From assembly GCA_934717895.1 (NCBI GenBank), contig CAKUZO010000039.1, positions 1 through 16,821 on the forward strand: a stretch of 16,821 bases of DNA, written 5' to 3'. Position 1 is the stretch's first letter. Each line of letters begins with the position of its first letter. This document shows positions 6,241 through 13,109 of this stretch, in pieces. A model generated the notes under the pieces. It saw nothing but the letters and a program-made list of their open reading frames with translations. It searched no databases and was not told the DNA's origin. Origin of the DNA: an uncultured Candidatus Melainabacteria bacterium. Lineage in GTDB: Bacteria > Cyanobacteriota > Vampirovibrionia > Gastranaerophilales > Gastranaerophilaceae. The position numbers and the translations under genes are program-made.

Positions 6241-7044
6241 ATGACAAATAAAGACAACAGACCAATAGCTTTTTTTGACTCAGGTGTAGGCGGATTGACA
6301 GTTTTTTCGAAAGTAAAAAAACTTCTTCCGAACGAAAATTATTTATATTTTGGCGATACCAAAAACATGCCTTATGGAGAAAAAACAGAAGATGAATTAA
6401 TCTGTTTTGCAGACAGAATATTTCGTTTTTTTGAAGAACAAAATGCAAAAGCTGTTGTTATGGCTTGTAATACCTCTTCTGCTGTAACTTATGAGAAATT
6501 GAAAAACAATTACAATTTCAAAATCTACCCTATTATTCAATCTGTTTGTGAGTCTTTGGCAAATCTTGATGGAGTAAAAAATCTTGGGATAATTGCAACA
6601 CCGGCGACAATTAATTCGCATGCATATTCAAAAGGGGTAAAAAAATATAATTCTGATATGAATATATTTGAGTTAGCAGCCCCGGAATGGGTTCGAATTG
6701 TTGAAGAACACAGGATTAACGCCCCTCAAAGTCAAAGTCAAATAAAAAATATACTTAATATAATGGCCGAAAATCAACCTGACAAAATCGTGCTGGCATG
6801 CACTCATTATCCTTATTTGTTAGATGTTTTGAAAAAATACATGCCTGCTGAAATTTTTATTGATCCATCAGTGTTTTTTGCACAAAATATAAAGAAAGAT
6901 TTGACAAAAAATGGCTTGTTGGGTGATAAATTTGAGTATGAAAAGTTTTTTGTTAGCTCAAATCCTGAAAACTTTAAAGTTGCATCAGAATTATTCTATA
7001 AGCTGGACAAATTGCCCGAATTAATGAGCTTGGTAGTGAGCTGA
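6241..7044 (+). CDS. murI: Glutamate racemase
   Basis: Interconverts L- and D-glutamate, supplying D-Glu for the second position of the peptidoglycan stem. 267 aa, usual family length. Motifs: 'FFDSGVGG' (11-18, with D13 and S14), 'YFGDTKNMPYG', 'ACNTSSA' with catalytic C76, and 'LACTHYP' with catalytic C187 and the following His. It starts 4 nt after the amidase stop, so the two are almost certainly co-transcribed and possibly translationally coupled, since the purine-rich stretch serving as ribosome binding site overlaps the end of amiC. It faces the convergent DUF3326 gene with only 16 nt between their stops and no terminator in that gap. Confidence 0.95.
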   Translation: MTNKDNRPIAFFDSGVGGLTVFSKVKKLLPNENYLYFGDTKNMPYGEKTEDELICFADRIFRFFEEQNAKAVVMACNTSSAVTYEKLKNNYNFKIYPIIQSVCESLANLDGVKNLGIIATPATINSHAYSKGVKKYNSDMNIFELAAPEWVRIVEEHRINAPQSQSQIKNILNIMAENQPDKIVLACTHYPYLLDVLKKYMPAEIFIDPSVFFAQNIKKDLTKNGLLGDKFEYEKFFVSSNPENFKVASELFYKLDKLPELMSLVVS

Positions 7045-7060
7045 ATTCCTAATATTATTT

Positions 7061-8044
7061 TCACTCATAATAATTTTTTACAATATAATCTAAACAGTCT
7101 TTGTATGTTGGCATTTCAATGATTTTGTCTGAAATATTGCTGGCAGAAACATTTAATTCCGTTGAATTTTCTTTTATTGCAAAAACTTTAATTCCTCGTT
7201 TTATTGCCTCAAAAACAGGAGTTGAGCCCAGTGCATCATAAGGCATAACAAGATAATCTAAATCGTCTATTGAAATCCCTTCTGTTGTAGAAATAATAGG
7301 AGCGTTGTTAAGTCCGATTAGAATACATGGTAAAAAAGTCGGTGTAATGTATTCTGACGCTGCTTTCCCATCGACCAAATCAGGATATATTTGGTAATCA
7401 ACAAATGCAGGAGAGTGTGCGCACGGAACTTGTAATTCCTTCGAAATGTAGTGAGAAATTATCGCTTCGACTCCTCCGACAGGGTCTACACCAACACCTT
7501 GCGAATAATTTGGGTTATCATCTTCCGGTTCTTCAAAAAGGCAAACAATTGCAATCGCATTGCAACCTTCTTTTAGCAAGGCTTTTGACGCATTCAATAA
7601 TGTTTGTGGATTTGTGAGAGTGCCGGTTGAAATCCCACTTTCTTCTACATTGAATTTTACACCGACTTCTTCGTCAGTAATCTTGTATGTTGTAATATCT
7701 ATACCATATACGCATTTTACGGCATTCATTGTATTTAAATGCACATTCAAAACATCTTTTGGAATTGCTTTGTCAAAAACTATTCCGATTTTGTTGTTAT
7801 GAGATGGCGAAAGCTTAATATTTCCCTTGAAAAACTCATCAATAGAATATCCTTCAACATAAAGCATATTGTCACTTATGCCGGAAAAGCAACCTGCGTT
7901 TACGACATTTGGGTTCACAATAAGTTTTGAAATTTTCGCAAATTTTTTTGCATAACAACTTGCATCGCCGGCGTATCCGCCAATTGACGCTCCAATTCCT
8001 GTTGGAACAATAAATGCTCCTAATCTTTCACCGTTTTTTAACAT
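7061..8044 (-). CDS. DUF3326 family protein
   Basis: 327 aa. The opening 'GAFIVPTGIGASIGGYAGDA', then 'LYVEGYSIDEFFKG', 'GVGVDPVGGVEAIISH' and 'PCAHSPAF' are hallmarks of DUF3326, known mainly from cyanobacteria and plant plastids, whose biochemical role I do not know to be established. No signal peptide or membrane segment; expected cytosolic. The start at 8044 fits the family N-terminus, but there is no Shine-Dalgarno: only ~18 nt lie between the preceding terminator (8062-8089) and the ATG, and they contain TAATATTAAT. Translation may be leaderless or the mRNA may come from read-through. Convergent with murI. Confidence 0.85.
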   Translation of the reverse strand: MLKNGERLGAFIVPTGIGASIGGYAGDASCYAKKFAKISKLIVNPNVVNAGCFSGISDNMLYVEGYSIDEFFKGNIKLSPSHNNKIGIVFDKAIPKDVLNVHLNTMNAVKCVYGIDITTYKITDEEVGVKFNVEESGISTGTLTNPQTLLNASKALLKEGCNAIAIVCLFEEPEDDNPNYSQGVGVDPVGGVEAIISHYISKELQVPCAHSPAFVDYQIYPDLVDGKAASEYITPTFLPCILIGLNNAPIISTTEGISIDDLDYLVMPYDALGSTPVFEAIKRGIKVFAIKENSTELNVSASNISDKIIEMPTYKDCLDYIVKNYYE

Positions 8045-8061
8045 ACATTAATATTACAACA

Positions 8062-8089
8062 AAAAAAGCAACCCGAAGATTGCTTTTTT
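8062..8089 (-). terminator. Terminator after the 8108-8497 gene
   Basis: AAAAAAGCAA (8062-8071), an 8-nt loop and TTGCTTTTTT (8080-8089). On the minus strand the stem ends in a T-run, 19 nt after the stop of the upstream gene. The A/T symmetry could allow bidirectional action. Confidence 0.8.
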
Positions 8090-8107
8090 AATATTTGTTT
8101 AGACTTC

Positions 8108-8497
8108 TTATTGAGAAACTCCGCCATAAGAGAAGTCGTTTTTGATGTTTGTTTGAAGCAACTTAGTCCAAGTTGATTCAAAAGTTGTAATTTCATTTAA
8201 TTGTGTTTCAAGATTATTTTTTTCAACTTCCAACTCGCTTTCCCAAGAATTTAGGTTTGCAAGTTTAAGTTCATGATCTTGTTGCAATTGTTCTACGAGC
8301 AACTCATAGGTATCTTGATCATCTTCATAATAATTGTAGTAGATATCGTCCATCTTTGTGTTGTATAGAGATTGCTCTTGTGCAGTTTGCTTAGATGAGT
8401 TCAACAAGTCCATCATATTAGTGGATAGTTTGTCGTTGATTAAAGCTTTTTGTTTTGTGTAAAGTAACAATGTGTCGTGAATATTTGAAATAGCCAT
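8108..8497 (-). CDS. Short coiled-coil protein, relative of the 14547-15866 protein
   Basis: 129 aa from the ATG at 8497-8495, chosen because AGAGGA lies ~9 nt upstream; a start 11 codons earlier gives a basic 'MYREYKKRTRT' extension with no binding site. It is all-helical by eye: 'MAISNIHDTLLLYTKQKALINDKLSTNMMDLLNSSK', an acidic Tyr-rich middle 'DDIYYNYYEDD', and a C-terminal coiled coil ending 'TNIKNDFSYGG'. This layout mirrors both ends of the 439-aa protein at 14547-15866, whose C-terminus 'KNTESTFKTFG' aligns with it, without that protein's central domain. No signal peptide. Function unknown; possibly a secreted or assembled filament-type protein, which is speculation. Own promoter (8513-8540) and terminator (8062-8089). 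Confidence 0.7.
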   Translation of the reverse strand: MAISNIHDTLLLYTKQKALINDKLSTNMMDLLNSSKQTAQEQSLYNTKMDDIYYNYYEDDQDTYELLVEQLQQDHELKLANLNSWESELEVEKNNLETQLNEITTFESTWTKLLQTNIKNDFSYGGVSQ

Positions 8498-8512
8498 CGT
8501 TCTTGTCCTCTT

Positions 8513-8540
8513 CTTATACTCTCTGTACATATATAAACAA
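8513..8540 (-). promoter_or_regulatory. Probable promoter of the 8108-8497 gene
   Basis: On the minus strand TTGTTT (8540-8535), a 16-nt spacer and TATAAG (8518-8513), about 15 nt before the start codon. Moderate consensus match only. Confidence 0.4.
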
Positions 8541-8684
8541 TTTTGAAAAATTCGGATTTCAACATGTGGGTGTTTTGTTACAAAAGTTAATAAACGGGAG
8601 GGAGAAGTCGATAAGACGCTAAGGCTATAAGACGATAGGTTGTATCAGTAATAAAATATAGTTCCGGATAAATAATCAAACAAT

Positions 8685-8704
8685 AGGTTGGGCTTTCTAG
8701 TCCA
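8685..8704. other. Short hairpin in the 8498-8881 intergenic region
   Basis: GTTGGGCT and AGTCCAAC pair over 8 bp (one G-T) around TTCT. No T-run follows on either strand, so it is not a typical terminator. The rest of 8541-8744 shows nothing recognisable beyond a loose internal repeat of ATAAGACG. Confidence 0.4.
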
Positions 8705-8749
8705 ACATCACAATATTTATAGAATTATTCAAAAGTAGGTCTGCATTGC

Positions 8750-8850
8750 GAAATTGCGGACGAGTGGCTAACTCGGGGAGTGAGGAACTGCCATTCATAT
8801 CTGCGACAGCAATATGAATGGCAGTTCCGAGCGAGAAGCAATTTCAAGAC
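8750..8850. repeat. Element B, copy 2: long hairpin repeat
   Basis: Outer arms GAAATTGC (8750-8757) and GCAATTTC (8838-8845). Inside is a perfect 17-bp stem (8784-8800 with 8812-8828) around an 11-nt loop. Extra CTCGG/CCGAG pairing is possible between. AAGAC follows the right arm. It shares outer-arm architecture, CATATCTGCGA and the 3' end TTCAAGAC with the insert at 66-179. It lies directly downstream of the stop of the minus-strand gene at 8882, where the stem could act as an mRNA 3'-end structure, though no T-run is present. Confidence 0.65.
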
Positions 8851-8881
8851 GCCATGCCGACAAATTGGTTCATAGTTAAAT

Positions 8882-9988
8882 TTAGTCAAAGGTAAATTTT
8901 TCAACAGAAGTTTTATCTTTATCAAGAACAATTCTAGTCCTACTTCCATCGAGATTTGTTTTTTCTTGCATAATATCTTTCAATTTTCGTGGATTTTCTG
9001 TATCAAAATTCCATATGGTTGAAGTTTTTTCTTTGCCTTTATTATCAAATTCTTTGATTGTTAAAGTTTTTTGAATATCTGTATTTACTTTATAGATTTT
9101 ATAGCTTTTGTTGTTTGTTTTTAAGTAATTTATGAAATCTTTAGGGCTTGTTTCAAAAGTCAATTTTTCATCAGTAAAGTTTTCCTGAGGAAAATCTTTC
9201 CTTGAGAAATTCCCTAAATCGATATATTTTTCAATATAATCTGTTACGTGGATATCATTGCCCCAAAATGTTATTCGTTGTGATTCTGCTCCATGTTTGT
9301 CAAATTTACTTATTTCTTCAAGGGTGTCGCCCCAAATAGAACTTTGAATTTTATTATTGTTGTTATCATATTCCGTAATTAGAATATGTTCTTTGCAATT
9401 TTTATTAGAACTAAAATCGTTACATTGTAAATGTTTTATTTTAAAGTTTATATTGTTATTTTTTAGATATTTCATATATTCATTTTGTGTTTTAAAACCA
9501 GCTAAACTATATACAGAAACTTCTTCTTTAGGGTAGACATTTGTAATATAGTTTGTTCTATTTTTGTTGTCTTTACTAATTCTTCTTAATAATTTTGTTC
9601 CTTTATATGTTGTTTGTTCATAGTAATTCCAATGTTCTATATCACCGTTATCGTAGTTAATTCGTTTTTCTACATTCCCATATTTATTATTAGTTGTTAG
9701 AACAATATTTCCATTTGGACAATTTTCAACAACAAAATCTTTCCCTTCAATTTTTCCTTGCATCTTGAGGCGATTAATCATCGCTTTGAGAGGAATTTGA
9801 GGAACTGTATCTCGATTTATTACAGGTGACATATAGGCACAAATAGCACTATTCGTCTCTGGGCTAATTTCTTTGAACTGTTGATATTGTGCACGCGTTG
9901 GCGTCATAGTTCCGAGATTTTGCTGAGGTGCAAAATTCTGCCTTATTCTGTTTTGAGAGTAAACTCCTTGTAACATACACCTAACCAT
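8882..9988 (-). CDS. Hypothetical protein with internal duplication, 368 aa
   Basis: I cannot name the family; the style (low-complexity Asn/Gln N-terminus, then 'IPLKAMINRLKMQGKIEGKDFVV') is one I associate with gut Gastranaerophilales proteins. Two ~85-residue units repeat: 'TQNEYMKYLKNNNINFKIKHL...LITEYDNNNNKIQSSIWGDT' and 'SPKDFINYLKTNNKSYKIYKV...TIKEFDNKGKEKTSTIWNFD', each followed by 'K...DG(A/S)..RI', suggesting tandem alpha/beta repeats. No signal peptide or membrane segment. The start is uncertain: ATG at 9988, ATG at 9976 (MLQGVYSQN), or TTG at 10009; none has a good binding site. An inverted repeat GTTTTGAC-N7-GTCAAAAC lies immediately upstream of the 9988 ATG. Confidence 0.65.
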   Translation of the reverse strand: MVRCMLQGVYSQNRIRQNFAPQQNLGTMTPTRAQYQQFKEISPETNSAICAYMSPVINRDTVPQIPLKAMINRLKMQGKIEGKDFVVENCPNGNIVLTTNNKYGNVEKRINYDNGDIEHWNYYEQTTYKGTKLLRRISKDNKNRTNYITNVYPKEEVSVYSLAGFKTQNEYMKYLKNNNINFKIKHLQCNDFSSNKNCKEHILITEYDNNNNKIQSSIWGDTLEEISKFDKHGAESQRITFWGNDIHVTDYIEKYIDLGNFSRKDFPQENFTDEKLTFETSPKDFINYLKTNNKSYKIYKVNTDIQKTLTIKEFDNKGKEKTSTIWNFDTENPRKLKDIMQEKTNLDGSRTRIVLDKDKTSVEKFTFD

Positions 9989-9990
9989 TG

Positions 9991-10013
9991 TTTTGACAAT
10001 AAAAGTCAAAACT
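9991..10013. promoter_or_regulatory. Inverted repeat at the start of the 8882-9988 gene
   Basis: On the minus strand GTTTTGAC, 7 nt (TTTTATT), GTCAAAAC: perfect 8-bp arms ending one base before the ATG at 9988. TATATA lies just upstream. It may be an operator or an mRNA hairpin that controls initiation. Confidence 0.4.
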
Positions 10014-10087
10014 ATATATAACTAATCTACATTTATATAAACGTTTTTTGTTATGTAAAATTGCTTTTGGGAATACTTTTGTAAAGA

Positions 10088-10118
10088 AAAATGACGGGGT
10101 TGCGATTCAAACCCGTCA
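10088..10118 (-). terminator. Terminator of the murT-pdxJ-zinc-ribbon operon
   Basis: On the minus strand TGACGGGTT, loop, AACCCCGTCA (one bulged base), then TTTTT. It lies ~170 nt past the stop at 10286, so the operon would have a long 3' UTR. Confidence 0.65.
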
Positions 10119-10193
10119 CGCTTATGAATTATATATGTATTGTTGGTTTTAATTCTCTCTTCAAGAGCTCTCTCTTATATTATTAATATGCCA

Positions 10194-10255
10194 CAAAACT
10201 AATTCTTTATAACTATATGTAACGAAATATTACTAATTCTTTGGTATTAGTTTTG
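10194..10255. repeat. Compound repeat in the 10119-10285 region
   Basis: CAAAACTAAT (10194-10203) and ATTAGTTTTG (10246-10255) are perfect 10-bp inverted arms. Between them ACTAATTCTTT occurs twice (10198-10208, 10232-10242). TGTAACGAAATATTAC (10218-10233) lies between these and recurs at 14445-14460. It may be a regulatory or UTR structure. Confidence 0.4.
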
Positions 10256-10285
10256 AAAAATCACAGCCAATAGAACTAATCAATT

Positions 10286-10609
10286 TTAATTGTTCGAACG
10301 ATTTTCTTCTTCTTTGACAAAATTTACAAGCTCTTCAAGATGTTTATCTTCAATTGAGTTGATAAGTTCTGTCACTGACTGAATTTTCCCCAGAGCAAAA
10401 CCTGTTTCTGCAAGAAGTACGCAATCGTTACAAAGTCTATATCCTTCATATTCGATTGAGCCTGCAAGACATTTGTTTTGCCCACAACAATCACAGTCAA
10501 AGAATTCATCTGCTATATCTGGATTGTCCTCTAAATCGTCAATTCGCATTTGCTCAACAACTTGTGACATTTCTTCTATTATTTCGTGTTCTGATTTTTT
10601 TTGTGTCAT
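10286..10609 (-). CDS. Small zinc-ribbon-like protein, 107 aa
   Basis: Unknown function. An acidic helical N-terminus (1-37) is followed by a Cys cluster 'DCDCCGQNKC' (C39, C41, C42, C47) and 'LCNDC' (C60, C63), a likely single zinc site, then a helical acidic C-terminus. No signal peptide. AAAGG lies 5-10 nt before the ATG, and only 11 nt separate it from the pdxJ stop, so it is the last gene of the murT-pdxJ operon. The role may be protein-protein or nucleic acid binding; nothing in the context decides. Confidence 0.75.
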   Translation of the reverse strand: MTQKKSEHEIIEEMSQVVEQMRIDDLEDNPDIADEFFDCDCCGQNKCLAGSIEYEGYRLCNDCVLLAETGFALGKIQSVTELINSIEDKHLEELVNFVKEEENRSNN

Positions 10610-10620
10610 TTTTTTACCTT

Positions 10621-11331
10621 TTACTCGATTAAACTTTTCATTTTTCCAACAGCTTCTGCCAGCCCTGTAAATACTGCACGAGAAATAATGCTGTGCCCAA
10701 TATTTAATTCGTGTAAGCCTTCGATTTCGTGCATTCTGTGAACATTTTCATAGTTCAAACCATGACCGGCATTAACTTTTAAACCTAGACTTTGAGCAAG
10801 TTCTGCGGATTTTTTCAGCTTTTGAAATTCTTCTTCCTCTTCTTGGTAGCCAAAACTTTCAGCATAAGCACCTGTGTGCATTTCAATAAATTGTGCACCT
10901 GTTTTTGCAGAGGCTTTTACTTGTTCTTCGTCCGGATCAATGAAAAGGCTCACGATAATTCCGGCATCAAGTAGCGGTTTAATAAACTCTGTAACTTTAT
11001 CAAGTTGTCCTGCAACATCAAGTCCGCCTTCTGTTGTAACTTCTTGACGTTTTTCAGGTACTAGGCAGATGGAATAAGGTTTTACATCAAGTGCAATTGC
11101 TTGAATATCATCAGCCATTGCCATTTCAAGGTTTAGACGAGTTTTTAAGCTCTCTGTGAGAGCATAAACATCTTCGTCTTTAATGTGTCGTCTATCTTCT
11201 CGCAAGTGAGTTGTGATTGATGTTGCGCCGTTTTGTTCAGCAATTTCAGCGGCTTTTTCGACACTTGGTTCAACTCCGCCTCTTGCGTTTCTTAATGTTG
11301 CTACGTGATCTATATTTACTCCTAATAACAT
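10621..11331 (-). CDS. pdxJ: Pyridoxine 5'-phosphate synthase
   Basis: Joins 3-amino-2-oxopropyl phosphate and 1-deoxyxylulose 5-phosphate to make pyridoxine 5'-phosphate in the DXP-dependent vitamin B6 pathway. 236 aa, full family length. It starts 'LLGVNIDHVATLRNARGG' (phosphate and substrate-binding loop), then 'HLREDRRHI' (H42, R44, R47), 'LNLEMA' (E69, the catalytic Glu position) and 'NAGHGLNYENV' with the conserved His. GAGG lies 5-10 nt before the ATG, overlapping the end of murT, whose stop is 2 nt upstream. The two are therefore tightly coupled. The pathway partner pdxA is not in the window. Confidence 0.97.
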   Translation of the reverse strand: MLLGVNIDHVATLRNARGGVEPSVEKAAEIAEQNGATSITTHLREDRRHIKDEDVYALTESLKTRLNLEMAMADDIQAIALDVKPYSICLVPEKRQEVTTEGGLDVAGQLDKVTEFIKPLLDAGIIVSLFIDPDEEQVKASAKTGAQFIEMHTGAYAESFGYQEEEEEFQKLKKSAELAQSLGLKVNAGHGLNYENVHRMHEIEGLHELNIGHSIISRAVFTGLAEAVGKMKSLIE

Positions 11332-11333
11332 TT

Positions 11334-12659
11334 TTACCTCTTTTCGTTGCTAATTTTTAATAATGCTGTATATGACGGTAAAATGGTTGTCTTGCCGTCT
11401 TTTGTTGCCATATCGATGGCTTTTTTTATGTTTGGTTCAATAATAATTTTTTCTTGCGGAATTCCGGCGTATTTAAGACGAGTTGCCATATCGTTTGCTC
11501 GAATTCCTGATGTAATGACAAGTTTTTTAGCGCCTTTAAGTTGCTCAAAATCGCTGTCCCATAGCCAAGAAATATCTCTGCCGTCTGCATAATTGTCGTT
11601 TATTGCAACAACAATATTTGAATTTAAGTCGACGGTTTTTAGAACTTCGCTTGCACCTGTCGGATTTTTGATAAGTTGAATAGTTGCCGGATTGCCGTTT
11701 ATTAATCTTGTTTCGGTTCTTCCAAAAATGGCATGGTATGAATTTAATGCATTTTGAATTTCTTGTTGATTAAGCCCTTCTTCAAATGCCAAAGCAATTG
11801 CTGCAAGCGCATTATATGCATTGTAAAGTCCTGCAAGATTTACCGTAAACTCAAAATCAATTCCTTTGTTTTTCACAGTAATAACTGAGTGATCATTGAA
11901 AACTTTTACATCTGCCGGATAGTTGCAAACGTGGCGTTTGTAACCGCATTTCGGGCAATAATAGTGTCCTTCTTGTGCAAAGAATTGTTTAGAATATTCT
12001 AATGGTTCTCCACAAATACAATTAAAAGCCTCTGCCGGAGCATTTGATTTATGCTCATAATTACAGTCATATTCCACATTTTCAAATCCGTAATAAACTG
12101 CATATTTAGTTTTGTCAAAGGTTGCAACAAGCGGATCGTCTGCGTTTAAGATAAGCTTTAAATCAGAGTTTTTGCTGATAGCATTCTGGATAAATCCTGC
12201 GGTTGTGTTAAGTTCGCCATATCTGTCAAGTTGATCCCTAAAAAGGTTTGTCACAACAAGATAATCTGATTTCATATAGTCATAAAGCTTTGTCAAATAA
12301 GCCTCATCTGATTCTATCACTGCATAATCAAAACGCTTAAGAGGTTTTACATTTAGTGCAAATACATTTGCAACGCCTGTGAGCATGTTCGCCCCCTTCA
12401 AGTTGTGGATAACTTTTTGGTTTGCTGTTTCTAAAATATGTGCGATAATCCCTGATGTTGTGGATTTCCCATTTGTTCCGGTTATTGTGATAACATCTTT
12501 TTCTATATATTTTCTACAAAGTCTTAAAAAATCAGGGCAGATTTTAAGCGTCATCATGCCGACAAATGAAGTTCCTGATGAACGGTTTAAAAGCCTGATT
12601 GCGATGTATACACAGCGTGCGAATATAAGTGATAAATAAAATTTTAATATCCTAATCAT
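11334..12659 (-). CDS. murT: Lipid II isoglutaminyl synthase, MurT subunit
   Basis: ATP-dependent Mur-ligase-like subunit that, with the glutaminase GatD, amidates D-Glu of lipid II to D-isoglutamine. 441 aa from the ATG at 12659, preferred to one 13 codons upstream because AAAAGGA lies 5-10 nt before it. Residues 1-20 are hydrophobic and could touch the membrane. 'ITGTNGKSTTSG' (59-70) is the P-loop of the Mur ligase central domain. The Cys4 zinc insert (C214, C216, C235, C238) typical of MurT is present. The C-terminal DUF1727 has 'NDNYADGRDISWLWD' (354-368), the region holding the catalytic Asp. First gene of the operon; gatD, usually adjacent, is replaced by pdxJ. Confidence 0.92.
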   Translation of the reverse strand: MIRILKFYLSLIFARCVYIAIRLLNRSSGTSFVGMMTLKICPDFLRLCRKYIEKDVITITGTNGKSTTSGIIAHILETANQKVIHNLKGANMLTGVANVFALNVKPLKRFDYAVIESDEAYLTKLYDYMKSDYLVVTNLFRDQLDRYGELNTTAGFIQNAISKNSDLKLILNADDPLVATFDKTKYAVYYGFENVEYDCNYEHKSNAPAEAFNCICGEPLEYSKQFFAQEGHYYCPKCGYKRHVCNYPADVKVFNDHSVITVKNKGIDFEFTVNLAGLYNAYNALAAIALAFEEGLNQQEIQNALNSYHAIFGRTETRLINGNPATIQLIKNPTGASEVLKTVDLNSNIVVAINDNYADGRDISWLWDSDFEQLKGAKKLVITSGIRANDMATRLKYAGIPQEKIIIEPNIKKAIDMATKDGKTTILPSYTALLKISNEKR

Positions 12660-12698
12660 AAATAGTCCTTTTAGACGTATTCTAAATTTTCCTCTCAT

Positions 12699-12711
12699 AT
12701 TATAATATAAT
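12699..12711. promoter_or_regulatory. Overlapping divergent -10 boxes between murT and the 12728 gene
   Basis: ATATTATAATAT is self-complementary. It offers TATAAT on the plus strand (12701-12706 and 12706-12711) and on the minus strand (12704-12699). Plus transcripts would start ~10 nt before the ATG at 12728; minus transcripts ~33 nt before murT. -35 boxes are weak on both sides. Use of one promoter should exclude the other. Confidence 0.5.
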
Positions 12712-12727
12712 ACAAAAGACAGGAAAA

Positions 12728-13087
12728 ATGTATATATTTATCGGAATAATTTTTATATCAGAATTAATAATTGCTCATTTTATTATCTCAAATTTAATAA
12801 AATGGGATAGAAAAGTGCGATACTACAACGCTTGCGTGGAATCATTTAACCCGCTGTTGCAAACGTGTTTGCAGTATGGAAGATGTTTGGTTGCATCTTT
12901 CAAGAATTCTTTTGAAAAATTTATTGCTTATATTAAGAAAAAGCATGAACAATTAATTACAAAGGTTGTTTTGGCGGTAGTAATTTATTCAGCGCTAATA
13001 TTGTTTAAAGTTAAAACTAAAAAAGTAAAGAAAATATATAAATTAGCCGGTGTAATTAAGGATTTAGTTTTAGAGTTGGCAGTGTAA
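12728..13087 (+). CDS. Small membrane protein of unknown function, 119 aa
   Basis: Not recognised. Hydrophobic segment at ~2-22 ('YIFIGIIFISELIIAHFIISNL'), a basic amphipathic middle with Cys at 36, 47 and 53, a second hydrophobic stretch at ~80-94 ('VVLAVVIYSALILF'), then a basic 'KVKTKKVKKIYK' tail. This suggests two membrane passes with positive charges on the cytosolic side. AGGA lies 5 nt before the ATG. It ends 22 nt before the GspF/PilC-type gene and is probably co-transcribed with it, so it may help that system, but nothing in the sequence proves this. Confidence 0.65.
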   Translation: MYIFIGIIFISELIIAHFIISNLIKWDRKVRYYNACVESFNPLLQTCLQYGRCLVASFKNSFEKFIAYIKKKHEQLITKVVLAVVIYSALILFKVKTKKVKKIYKLAGVIKDLVLELAV

Positions 13088-13109
13088 TTTTTGGGAATAG
13101 TTGGAGATT

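Noticed and set aside
10092-10118. Degenerate tRNA 3' end on the minus strand
   Set aside because: The T-loop-like GATTCAA text is attractive, but no T-stem of tRNA geometry or other arms can be drawn; a hairpin plus T-run explains it as a terminator.
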